In this document: piece by piece, positions 31,968-41,923 of the stretch
Layout: each line of letters starts with the position of its first letter
How positions within the stretch are numbered: the stretch's first letter is position 1
Source of the DNA: Branchipolynoe longqiensis
Taxonomy: Eukaryota; Annelida; Polychaeta; Phyllodocida; Polynoidae
Assembly (NCBI GenBank): GCA_030323885.1
Contig: CM059203.1
Coordinates: 3,162,001-3,226,000, forward strand
Direction of reading: 5' to 3'
DNA length: 64,000 nt
Translations under genes and position numbers: made by a program
Notes under the pieces: generated by a model
Told to the model about the DNA's origin: nothing
What the model saw: only the letters and a program-made list of their open reading frames with translations
The model's database searches: none

Positions 31968-32176
31968 ATCCTGCTGACTGGCCTAGAAGGATAATCCATA
32001 CAGACTCTTACACCTTTTCCTTTCTTCCTTTGTGACCCACCTATCCCCAAAATGAAATTGAATGAGGAAGCTAATAAACTTGTTACACCGCAACACGTGT
32101 GAACTGTGGCGAAAGACAAAAAGCGACAAATGTTTTCGCAAAAGGACACCCAGACCAAACACATGACTTTCTTAAT

Positions 32177-32330
32177 CCAGACAGGATGGCCAAATGAGTT
32201 GAGCATCCACCTCCCATCTTGGTCGGTCGGAGGATTCAAATCTCTGGGTTGGAACCGTGGCCGAGTCAAACAAATGACTTAAAAATTTATACTTGACGGT
32301 ACCCAGCCTGGTGCTTTGCTAGGAAATCGC
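32177..32330 (+). mobile_element. SINE-A head fragment, subtype I
   Basis: CCAGACAGGATGGCCAAATG, the GGGTTGGAACCGTGG B-box remnant and GAGTCAAACAAATGAC, ending after AGCCTGGTGC. Confidence 0.8.
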
Positions 32331-32375
32331 AAACCCCGAGGTGTGCAATTTCCAAGGGTTTGCGATTTCCTGCTA
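32325..32375. repeat. short hairpin (GGAAATCGCAAACCC)
   Basis: AGGAAATCGCAAACCC and GGGTTTGCGATTTCCT are inverted repeats 16 bp long, about 15-20 bp apart, directly after the SINE-A fragment. They would form a stable cruciform arm. Confidence 0.75.
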
Positions 32376-32519
32376 CACCGGGAAAAGTGACCAGTGAGTG
32401 GTGGCAGGTAAGGCCCGCTAGATGGAGCCACTGGTCCTCTCTGTTAGTTTTGTTTATTATTTATATATTAATTTTGCCTCTTAAGGGGAAAAGACCAAAC
32501 AAGGATGGCGGAATCGCTA

Positions 32520-32866
32520 GGTTTGTTTGTTTGTTTGTTGTTGTTTTACGTCCTAGCAACATCTAAGGTCATATCAGGACGGGTACCGACTTGTGACAGT
32601 GCGCATCCTGGCGACTTTATAGTGCTGTCTCACTGGGAAACCAGGCCGCCGGGACCATGACCTGGTATCCCACTCAGTCACATTATCCTGACACTGAGCA
32701 CACCAGTCCTTGCCCTGTCCTAGTAATGCCGAGCGCCTGGCTAGGAAGTGACAAGCACCAATTTTCAAGTCATTGGTTTGACTCGACCATGGCCCGAACC
32801 CACGACCCCACGATCTACCAGCACGGGAGACGGACGCTCCAGCTCATTCGGCCATCCCGTCTGGTC
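32520..32866 (-). mobile_element. SINE-A copy, subtype I
   Basis: Full length, with tail GTTTGTTTGTTGTTGTTTTACG at the left, body intact, and head CATTCGGCCATCCCGTCTGG. It is one of the least diverged copies in the window. Confidence 0.92.
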
Positions 32867-33014
32867 TCTAAGAATCGCTAGGAGTGCTAGCTCTAGCTGG
32901 CTGGCTTCCTATGTGAGTGGTCATTGGTTTGAGTTTGAACCCTGGCCGAGTCAAAACAATGGCGGAGAAAATTGCAAACTTGTCACTACCTAGCCCGGTA
33001 TCTGGTTGGTCGGT

Positions 33015-33086
33015 CTGGCGTCCAATAACCGATAATAAAATCGATCTGCTCTAGAGGCGTCGTTAAATAAAACAAGCTTTCCTTTA
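33015..33086 (+). mobile_element. SINE-B 3' fragment
   Basis: GTCCAATAACCGATAATAAA, ATCGATCTGCTCTAGAGGCG and TCGTTAAATAAAACAAGC. It is wedged between a diverged SINE-A head (32,895-33,005) and a SINE-A copy. Confidence 0.85.
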
Positions 33087-33453
33087 GGTTGGTCGATTGG
33101 TCGGTTGGTTGTTGGAGTTTTGCATCCTGTCAATATCTAAGGTCATATCAGGACAGGTAATGACTTGTGACAGTGCAAACTCATGATGACTTTATAGTGC
33201 TTCCCCACTGGGAGACCAGGCCACCAACACCATGATCTGATATCCCACACAGTCACCTTATCTTGAAACTGAGCCAACAAGCCCTTTCCCTATCCTAATA
33301 ATGTCGAGCGCCTGGCTAGGAAGCGACAAGTATAAATTTTTAAATCATTGATTTGACTTGATCAGGGTTTGAACTGGCCGGTTCGACTCCCACATTCTAC
33401 CAAAACGGGGGATGGACACTCAGCTCATTCGGCCATCCAGTCTACCTTGCATT
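33087..33453 (-). mobile_element. SINE-A copy, subtype I
   Basis: Tail TTGGTTGTTGGAGTTTTGC at the left, head at GCTCATTCGGCCATCC. The B-box side is damaged (GGGTTTGAACTGG). Confidence 0.88.
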
Positions 33454-33614
33454 TGGCATTCTTCTTCATCGTGTCCTTCCACCAGTTATCTCAAGGGATT
33501 TTCGAGCAGAGGTATGATCTTTATTCGTGGGATGTGCTCTCGGTGGTGGATGGTGGTAGCAGGATTTGCAATCAGATAGCTGTTTCCCAGGGCCGCGATA
33601 TGGACGCTCCTGCT

Positions 33615-33862
33615 GTGGCCAGTTTGTCAATAGAAAGCCCAGGCCTACACTTTTACCGATCCAAGGGATTTTTAACCTCCCACACCACATAAACATGCTA
33701 TGAGAGCAATCGGCCTTTGATGACGCTGTATGTTATACACAGCGGTGGAAATCCAAATTGGCAGAGGTGAGGGGGCATGGGGATTCGAACCGCCGACCCT
33801 CAGAGCAGGCATCCGACCTAGAAAAAAGTCAGACACTCTAACCACTCCGCCACAAAGAACAC
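33615..33862 (-). mobile_element. SINE-D copy
   Basis: Reverse copy: CAGTTTGTCAATAGAAAGCC, TTTTTAACCTCCCACACCAC, GGCCTTTGATGACGCTGTA, GCGGTGGAAATCC, B-box complement GATTCGAACCGCC and A-box side GACACTCTAACCACTCCGCC. It belongs to the same subfamily as the 46.4-kb copy. The 3' tail is missing. Confidence 0.88.
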
Positions 33863-33879
33863 CACCTATCTATTAATTT

Positions 33880-34075
33880 GGCATTAATAGGATAGCGCAT
33901 ATCAGGATAATGTGAGTGAGTAGGGTGTTGGGTCTTGGTGTCAGCAGCCTCGTCTCCCAATGAGGGAGTACTACATGTACACACACAGAAGTTTTATTAG
34001 TGGGCACTATTAGGTTTCTTGATATGGCCTCTGATGTTGATTTAGACCTAAAACCCCAACAAACAAAGTTGAGGG
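33880..34075 (+). mobile_element. SINE-A body fragment, internally deleted
   Basis: TTGGCATTAATAGGATAGC, GATAATGTGAGTGAGTAGGG and a diverged tail (GATATGGCCTCTGATGTTG, AAACCCCAACAAACAAAG). The head is lacking. Confidence 0.65.
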
Positions 34076-34162
34076 GCAAGCACATGATACAGAGTGAACA
34101 ACACCAGGTTATGGGACAGGCTGCCACTACACTATATTTACAGGACCGGATGACCTACTTAA

Positions 34163-34891
34163 AGTTGCATGGTCCGATGGCGTTTGAATTTTCATTTGAT
34201 TTTTTTTAGATAAATATATCAAATGGATCGTTATAACCTACTAATCATTACTCCGGAGTAATTTTGATGGAAAGTGGCTAGTTTTGAAGCAATTTGAGCT
34301 GAAAGAACCCAAAATACTTTTGACAAACTTTCCAAAGGTCTTCTAGCTATGACGCATATTGACATCTTGTGATGACCACGTGATGTGAGATGACCTAATT
34401 CAAATGTAGCCTGGTCTCCTGGTATTTTCACTGATGGCGCCATTGCACATCATTTGTTTGTTGGCATGTGATGTGATGTGGGATGACCTAATGATTATCA
34501 AATGTATTGGTCCCGGATAATAATATACATAATTATTACATCACTCTTATTCAGATATGTAACAATTATTTAATACAAAATTCCATGCAACTTTATATCA
34601 ACCCAGGGTATGGTGCCAGCAATACTACCACGGGACTTCCTGGAACCGGACTAGGTACTTGGAATGAGGGTCAAGGCTACTGAGGTCACGAGATTGACCT
34701 AATTGATTAATGGCTTCCTTGTGTGATGGGTTTCTCAAAGTAGGATGAGGTAGTAAATTGACTGATTATTCTATGTATGCTGTCCCAAATCACTTGTTAA
34801 TGCACCAATAATTAAGATGGATATATATATAATCAAATTGAGATACATGTTTTGGTTTTGAAAAATAAACATTTCATCGGACCGTGCAACT
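34163..34891. mobile_element. M8: long TTAA-flanked MITE
   Basis: It is flanked by TTAA (34,159-34,162 and 34,892-34,895). The inverted ends are AGTTGCATGGTCCGATGG and CATCGGACCGTGCAACT. The ends match M7/M9 but the 729-bp interior differs. It contains a repeated GTGATGTG(G)GATGACCTAAT block (about 34,380 and 34,470) and no open frame. Confidence 0.85.
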
Positions 34892-35044
34892 TTAATGTCA
34901 ACCTTCGCTTTCTGTATGGGAGCGGGCGGGCATTATTACAGACAAATCAAACCACAAATATACAATAGTAATTCGCTCCGCTTAAGGAGATCGGGAAATC
35001 CTGTTAAACATTTTGCGTAAATTAAGCGCAAACCTTTGTTGAGG

Positions 35045-35110
35045 TCAATTGATTGATTGATTGATTGATTGGTGGTTGCTTTACGCCGTGTCGGCAGCAT
35101 AGGCCATATT
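35045..35110. repeat. (GATT)n plus a TTTACGCCG-type SINE end fragment
   Basis: GATTGATTGATTGATTGG is followed by TTGCTTTACGCCGTGTCGGC and CATATTCACGGCGAG. The latter has the look of a retroposon tail but I cannot assign it to a family. Confidence 0.4.
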
Positions 35111-35775
35111 CACGGCGAGAAATGTTTGTTTTTGTTCAAACCATCGCTTTTACATGTAAAAGCATAATATAAATTTTGTTCAATGAACACTCATGAATTT
35201 CGTAAACTCACAATCATATATTTTCTGGTCAAGCTAAATAAAATTCTAAATGATAGTACTATTCACTGATGAAATTTGTTTAAAAAACTATATGAGGTGG
35301 TACAAACCAGCTACCCTCAAAAAGCATAAAATGTTTTCTTGTTTTACTTTAGTAAAAAGGTCATGCATGCTCTTTGCAGTATAAAATTGTTGGCGCAGTT
35401 CATGAGGATGCGATGATGGGTGACAGGGACCCGAACCCAAACTTGTACATGAGTAACGTGGCATCAGCAACATAAAACAGAGAAACAGCGTTAGGACATT
35501 GTGGCAGAGATGAGAGATAAGTCACATGTAATCAACTAGGCGGAATCTAGCGTTTAGCTTTAAGGCCAAGCTTATTGTTTGCGGACTGCGGTTAGTTCAA
35601 TCATGTCCACAAGGGCAAGGGATAGGTCAGAGCTCAAACCATGGGCGGGAGGGCGGGAGAAGCCAAGTTACTTGTACCGTGGCTGGGGGTGAAGTGACGA
35701 GGAGATATGGATGAGCCGGAAACGCGAAAATGGGACAAGTGGAAGCAGCTACATAGTGTGCTCACAACTTAAATA
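35111..35775. other. no feature recognised
   Basis: Low-repeat sequence. The short minus-strand frame at 35,288-35,473 shows no recognisable domain. Confidence 0.45.
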
Positions 35776-36028
35776 TGAGCCTGTCTCAAAAGGTGATAAC
35801 TCTTTTTTTGTCCATTGTACCGATTCATACAAAACAGCACAGAAACGGTTACACTGAAAACATAAGGACATTTGCTTCAAATCAATATGTATTCTATTGG
35901 GATTATGAAACACCATGTAAAAAACAAATCAGTTTATCCTGAGCCAATGCATAAGCAGATAGTATGTTGATCGTTACAATGGACAAAGTTTTGTCCCATA
36001 TTGCTTAGCACCTTTTGAGACAGTCTCA
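35776..36028. mobile_element. M11: 253-bp MITE, long inverted repeats
   Basis: The ends are TGAGCCTGTCTCAAAAGGTG and CACCTTTTGAGACAGTCTCA. The pairing extends inward (TTTTTGTCCATTGTACCGATTC against GATCGTTACAATGGACAAAG). Flanks give at most an AT dinucleotide duplication. No coding capacity. Confidence 0.8.
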
Positions 36029-36084
36029 TGTGTTACTTGTTAGCTACCCACCATGCCCCATCCTCACTCAACATTACCTTGCCT

Positions 36085-36888
36085 GAGCCCATATGCATGG
36101 AGCAGTGTTAGCGGTGTGTGGTGTTAACCGTCTAACACAGGGTAGCTATCACCGGTTATCAGGGGCGTTGCGAAGTATGTCAAGCCGTATGCATGGTGGC
36201 CTAAACGGTGCGTTTTAGCTCAATGTGAATTAATTTATACATTATGGAAATCTCTCTGAGCCTGTTGCCGGCGAGCACCTGGTTGGGCCTAATATATTGC
36301 CTTCTCTACCCACCGGGAACCAGTGCGCTTGTTACTGTGGCGGCGGCGGCAGGGGTTGCTTGCATTCGTCGATTCGACAATATTAATATCGCCGCCGATT
36401 GAGTGGTGGCGTTAATATTGCTTCGAATTTAGGGTTAGTTTCATGAAATGTCACTTATTGCGTATGTAATTATGTTAAATATGATAGCATTGAATAGATT
36501 TGGGCCTAATATATAGCCGCCGATTCGGCGGCGGCAGCAGCGATTTGTTTTGTTTACATTCATCGATTCGACAGTATGAATATCGCCGCCAATGCAGCAG
36601 CGGCGTTAATATCCCTTCGAATTTAGGGTTAATTTGCTGAAATTTCACTTATTGAGTATGTAATTCTGTTAAATATGATAGCATTGAATCGATTTGGGCT
36701 CCATCCTGACACTAACCTAACACTAACACCGCTGTAAACCTGCTATGGGCTGGGTTTAGAATCTCCGACTTTAAACTTGTGGTGTTAGGCCTAACACTGC
36801 TCCATGCATAGCGACGTTTCGCGCTAAACCAGAAATCCCGCCCTAAACGCGTTTTGGCTCGCTAACACCGCTCCATACATATGGCCCC
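36085..36888. mobile_element. MC3: MITE with two direct copies of the shared core
   Basis: The inverted ends are GAGCCCATATGCATGGAGCA at the left and CTCCATACATATGGCCCC at the right, with GTGTTAGCG / CGCTAACAC just inside. Two direct core copies lie at about 36,365-36,515 and 36,550-36,700: ATTCGACAATATTAATATCG, TTCGAATTTAGGGTTA, TTCACTTATTG(C/A)GTATG and TGTTAAATATGATAGCATTG. Between them is a palindrome of GCCGCCGATTCGGCGGCGGC. No coding capacity. Confidence 0.82.
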
Positions 36889-36889
36889 T

Positions 36890-37587
36890 GGGGCCATATG
36901 CAGGAAACGGTGTTACGGGCGTTTGGTGTTAGCCGTTAAACGTGTATAGCTATCCCCGGCCAGGTGAAGTATGTCAAGTGGTATGCAGAAGCACCTAAAC
37001 GGTCAGTGTTAGCTAAACGTGAATTTATTTATAGATTTGGGAAATCCCTCTGCATCTGTAGCCATATATGAGGCTTAAATATATTAAATGGTGTCATATT
37101 TAACAGAATTACATACGCAATAAGTGAACTTTTATTAAATTAACCCTAAATTCGAAGCAATATTAACGCTGCCGCCGCAACGGCGGCAATATTAATATGT
37201 TTGAATCGACGAATGTAAAGTAAACAAATCGCCGCCGCCGTAACGACGTCGCTTGGCATTCGTCAGTTCGACAATATTAATATCGCCGGCTTTGTGGCGG
37301 CAGCGTTAATCTCGCTTCGATTTTAGGGTTAATTTAATAAAATTTCACTTATTGCGTATGTAATTCTGTTAAATATGACAGCATTGAATAGATTTGGGCA
37401 CAACCTTACGCTAACACCGCCCGTAAACCTGCTATGAAACGGGTTTAGGGTAAACGCGTGGTGTTTGCATAACACCGCTTCCTGCATACGGAATTGTTCC
37501 CGCTAAACTGGAAATCCCGCGGCTAAACGGGAAATCCCGCGCTAATCGAGTTTTGGACCCGTAACACCGACACCTGCATACGGCCCC
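36890..37587. mobile_element. MC4: MITE with two inverted copies of the shared core
   Basis: The inverted ends are GGGGCCATATGCAGG and CCTGCATACGGCCCC. It is separated from MC3 by one T, so the junction is a GGCCCC-T-GGGGCC palindrome. The core is present once in each orientation (about 37,075-37,215 and 37,255-37,395), making the centre a large hairpin. The termini are related to MC3 but not identical (GTGTTACGGGC versus GTGTTAGCGG). Confidence 0.82.
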
Positions 37588-37671
37588 TGGTGATTGGATC
37601 GTATTGGGATAGGATATGGACTTGTTGGTTCGGCATCAGAACAAAATCACCCAAATGTGGTTTTGTATTTG

Positions 37672-37775
37672 TAGTAGCCTGCACTGACCTGCTGACCTCT
37701 CTACCAAGGAGTCATATATTCAGGTAGGCGTGGATAGGGTGGTGACAACAGGGAGCCTAGGTGGTGTAATGGTGT
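37672..37775 (+). mobile_element. SINE-C fragment
   Basis: GTAGTAGCCTGCACTGACC, CAGGTAGGCGTGGATAGGG and GGGAGCCTAGGTGGTGTAATGG, i.e. the end of one unit joined to the start of the next, as in the tandem arrays. Confidence 0.8.
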
Positions 37776-38169
37776 CAGCCAAATGTAAGAATGTGACTAG
37801 GTTCCTGTGTGGGAAGTCGTTGGTTCAAACACTGGTGAAATCAAACCGATTGTAAAAATATATGGATTTTCGGTTTGGATTTATATATTGGCAGAGAGCA
37901 TTACTATTCTCAGGCAACGGAGTGGGGACCAAGGTTATGTAACCGAGAAGAAATGGGTGCCCCACTCGCTGTGTGACACAAGAGACTATGTGGAAAATGT
38001 AATAACACATAGCGACCGAGATTGTGATGTGATGTTCATATTTAAGAGACAGTTAATGTTTCGTGAAATGCTCCCTCTATGCACGAGGAAGAGTGCAAGT
38101 GGAGAGGAAGGACATTTTAAATATATGTTTTTTGTAACTGTCTACAACTGCCTGTTAGCATGGGGCTGA

Positions 38170-38790
38170 TGGGCAAGCACACCCAGCCATCCTGCATATA
38201 TTATGGACACCACCTGCAGCTGGGAGTTGAGTGACAGATGCCCCCTATTAGGGCGTCGCCCCGCAGGCTGTAGAGAGTGTCTGATTGGCTGGCTGTGGGA
38301 GGCCCAGTCACCTGCATCCCTTACACCTAACACACAGACCTCACTCTAGGCATTATTGATTTGACTTCTTCCTGGCTAGGGACTCTAGCAGGAGACACTC
38401 TTCTCTTGTTCCCACTCTGTCTGAGGCTCCACTTTCTATACACAAACTCGTAGCAGCTATTCAAAAGGCACTGAGCTGTGTGCAACAAACATGGGACTCT
38501 AGTTCAATGGGCTGTAGGCACTGATTCTTATACACACTAACAATCATAATGAGGATCTGTGTGGACAGTAGTTAAGGAGTGAGGGTGATATGTCGCTAGT
38601 AGGTGAACAGGAGTTGATGCCAATAAAGCACAACTTCTTCACTGTCAATCTTGCGCGACTTGTCTTCCCTTTCTTCCTTATGAGTTTGTTGAGAGGGGCA
38701 TCAGGTGGGAACTGACAGACAGTTTTCAGAACGCACCTGGGGAGAATAGTGGTATCCGGGGCTCTGACGGCCGAGTTCCTAAGATATTAC
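38170..38790. other. no feature recognised
   Basis: Ordinary-composition sequence following a 120-codon open frame (37,807-38,169) that contains no recognisable domain and begins in a diverged SINE-A B-box area. I do not call either a gene. Confidence 0.4.
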
Positions 38791-38985
38791 ATGATGACAT
38801 AAAAACTTATACCTGTGTCCACTTAGCCCGGTGTTCGGCAGTGGAAGGATTAGATAAGGAATGGTTAGCTCAGTATCGGGAAAATATGACTGTGTGGGAT
38901 ATCAGGTAATGATGCGACTGGCACAGTTTTCTAGTGGGGCAGCACTATAAAGTTGCCATGAGTGTGCACTGTCAGATGTTGCGAC
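38790..38985 (+). mobile_element. SINE-A body fragment
   Basis: ATGACATAAAAACTTATACC, AGCCCGGTGTTCGGC, GGATATCAGGTAATGATGC and GGGGCAGCACTATAAAGTTG, then a short GATGTTGCGACAGCC. No head. Confidence 0.75.
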
Positions 38986-39039
38986 AGCCAACAAATAAAC
39001 AAACACATTCATCTCTTCATAAGGTGAGACTGTGTCTTA

Positions 39040-39714
39040 AGGGGCTGTCACATTACGACGCATCGCACCAACATACGCCGACATATGTGATTTTTGCCAG
39101 CTACGTTGGGATATGTCATTATGCGTTACGCGTGCATTAGGCGCTAGTTGATATACGTCAATGTATGTCAACGTTCGTCGAGATACAGTGTCGCACTTCA
39201 AGGGTTCAGCAAAGTTTTGTGCATTCACAAAACTTTTGACGTATGACAACGTTTGACACCGTGTGGATTTGACGTTGGTTGTACATTATGTATACATTAG
39301 GCATGCGTCGATGTATGTTAGACATACATTAGACAAATGTTGTTCACTAGGTTGCACTATGGTGACCTACATTAAAGGCAGTGGGAACATACAGTCCGCA
39401 TACTGACAACGTATGGATAACGTAGTCTAAATTACATCTAAATTACATCTAACATACGTCTAATGTACGTTTAGCGGTTCTCCAGCCTGTCTTGACATAT
39501 GTAACGTATGAGGTGTAGTTCTGGCGATCGAATAACGTATATAACATTCACCGGCATTCTGCAAATGTTCCGTGAACATAATTCGAGCATTTTTACGGTA
39601 TGTATATGCCCAACTTTGCCCCCCGCGCTGAAAAGTTTGACGCTTCTCGACGTAAAAAAGTGATTTACACGTTGGCCGCGCGCTTGCGAGTTGCGTCGTA
39701 ATGTGACAGGTCCT
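39040..39714. mobile_element. M2: TTA-flanked MITE built of ATACGTC words
   Basis: It is flanked by TTA (39,037-39,039 and 39,715-39,717). The ends are AGGGGCTGTCACATTACGACGC and GCGTCGTAATGTGACAGGTCCT, nearly perfect inverted repeats. The interior is dominated by ATACGTC, ACATACG and AACGTATG words. At 675 bp it is almost the same length as M1 (679 bp), and the terminal CTGTCACA is shared, so they look like members of one group. Confidence 0.85.
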
Positions 39715-39837
39715 TTAGCTCATTCCGACCACATTTACGTGTCCGTCAATAACAGGGCTGGCTTCAGTAAGTGCCTTACCATTACCTACAGATAACCTTG
39801 AGTTGTAAAAAAAACCCTGCAACGTCCCTTATCACAC

Positions 39838-39930
39838 ACACGCAGTGTCACAACTTTCTGCATATCCCCACCCTGTCATGATATGACCTTAGATGTTACT
39901 AGGACATAAAACAACAACAAACAAAGCATA
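39838..39930 (+). mobile_element. SINE-A 3' fragment
   Basis: CATGATATGACCTTAGATGTT, ACTAGGACATAAAACAACAAC and AAACAAAG. Only the last about 90 bp. Confidence 0.8.
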
Positions 39931-39984
39931 TCTCCACATCCCCCACATGTCACCGGACCTAAAACTCCAATCAATCAATCAATG

Positions 39985-40918
39985 TCCCCGCTTCTATTTC
40001 TTTGATAACCCCCCCACCCGACCCCACCCCGCCCAACAAAGGAAGTAACTTCAAGACAACTATCGATTGTTACGTCACCATGCAACGCTAGTTGGCTGCG
40101 TCAGCATCACTTTCGATGACGTCATCATGGTGGCTCAGGTGTTATGTAATCTCAGGTTGCAAAGGCATAAAGAGCGATGCTATAAATAGACACACTCGAA
40201 ACAGGTGGCCAAAGTTGGTATCGATCTCTTGGTCTGTATCTTAGTTTGATCTGGAATGATCTGTTATAGTTGCCTATTTTTATTTTAGTATTTTTAGTGC
40301 TTTTATTTTTGTAAATTATATATGAAGAGTTCAGGCGAAAACCCATGTAAATGCCAATCCAAAAATGTAGTCTAAATCAAAGATTTTTACCTGAAAATAA
40401 TTTTACTTCTCTCTAATTCCAAGTTTCATATGATCACATGGTTATGGAACAATGAACAAAAAAGAAGGAATATAACAAAATAAAGTTTTTGAGGGTTTGA
40501 TTCCAACGTTTATCTCCATTTTCGGATTGTTGTTTACGCGGTTTTGCACCTGAAGTCTTGATATGTTTCTGTGTCAACCAGAGGACGACACCCAAAGGTT
40601 GTGCTTTGTCAGTAAGATAATCACTGAGTGGCTCTGACAACCAGAGCTCATAGAATAAAGGACTTGGCAGAAGAAATAAAGAAAGAAAGAAGGAAAGAGA
40701 GAGAGGGTGGGAGAGAAAAAGAGCTTACACAAGTTCTAAGCTCAGAATATCTACTTTAAAGCAAAAGTTAGTAACGAGTGCCTGTCAAACTTTGGGAGGC
40801 ATTATTAATTGGACATTAATGTGCTCATCTACACAGGGATGATTGACAAATCAATTATGTTTGCTTGTTGGGGTTTCATGTGCTAGTGACAACTGAGGTC
40901 ATAGCAGTATGGGCACCG
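39985..40918. other. no gene seen; GA-rich tract at 40,670-40,712
   Basis: The only marked feature is GAAATAAAGAAAGAAAGAAGG to GAGAGAGGG. Other sequence has no open frame or repeat family that I can support. Confidence 0.45.
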
Positions 40919-41278
40919 ACTTGTTGGTCGGTTGTTGGAATTTTATGTCCTGGCAACATCTAAGGTCATATCAGGATGGGTACCGACTTGTGGTACTGTG
41001 CACTCATAGTGAGTTTATAGTGCTGCCCCATGGGTAGACCAGGCTGCTGGCACAATGACCCAATATCCAACAGAGTCACAGTATCGCTGCTGGCACAATG
41101 ACCCAATATCCAACAGAGTCACAGTATCCTGATACTGAGCTAACCAGTCCTTGTCAGATCCTATTAATGCTGAGCACCAGGCTAGGTAGTGACACGTATC
41201 AATTTTGTATGTCATTGGTTTGACTCGGCTGGGTTTTGAAACCCCAATCTTCCACACAGGAAGCTAGCGCTCTTTCCA
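40919..41278 (-). mobile_element. SINE-A copy with 41-bp internal tandem duplication
   Basis: Tail TTGGTCGGTTGTTGGAATTTT at the left and head toward GCTCTTTCC at the right (subtype II remnant). The block GCTGGCACAATGACCCAATA + TCCAACAGAGTCACAGTATC occurs twice in succession (about 41,046-41,126), a duplication unique to this copy. Confidence 0.85.
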
Positions 41279-41334
41279 ATTTAAAAAAAAAAAATGTTTG
41301 TGATGAATTTATTTACCCTGCTCATAATGGATAA

Positions 41335-41718
41335 ACCTAAGATTCCTTACACGCGGCATGTGGCATGTGGTATGTGAATGCGAATGCGGCAAAAAATCGA
41401 AACGCATTGAAGTCAATGGGCTACATTCCTTACACGTGGTATGTGAATGCGAATGCGAATGCGGCAACTCGATCGGTCCCTGTAGCGATCGGTGCGGCAT
41501 GCGGTATGCGAATAGTAACCTCAGTCGCACGTGTCCATTAGTTTTAGACGAGGAGAGGTGACTGATCATTACGGAACGGTAACACACAGGGGTGCGGAGG
41601 GGAAACATATGGTAGTGGTGGTGGTGGGGAGACGCACACTGCATACCGCATAGAAGGAATCCTCCCATTCACATTCCGCATGCCGCATGCCGCATACCAT
41701 GTATAAGGAATCTTAGTT
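41335..41718. mobile_element. M5: TAA-flanked MITE built of GCATGCGG words
   Basis: It is flanked by TAA (41,332-41,334 and 41,719-41,721). The ends are ACCTAAGATTCCTTACAC and GTATAAGGAATCTTAGTT. The interior consists largely of GGCATGTGG, GAATGCGAATGCG and GCATGCCGCATGCCG. The 384-bp element has no open frame of interest. Confidence 0.85.
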
Positions 41719-41923
41719 TAAGTGTGTTAATACTTGTTTTCACCGCTGGGCAGCACTAGTCCAATTTGATTCAAGTCTTTGGAATTTAGTTTTAGTAAGA
41801 CAGATACTTGTCTGGTACAAATCAATGCTATATGGTAAGGTTGGATGTTTGAGGGAGTAAAGGAAGCATAAGTCATGGACGTAAACTTATCAATTTCATG
41901 GTTCCGAATGAGAGGCGTTAGAC

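Noticed and set aside
37807..38169. 120-codon open frame
   Set aside because: It starts near a diverged SINE-A segment, shows no recognised domain or codon regularity, and is about the length expected by chance in AT-rich DNA.
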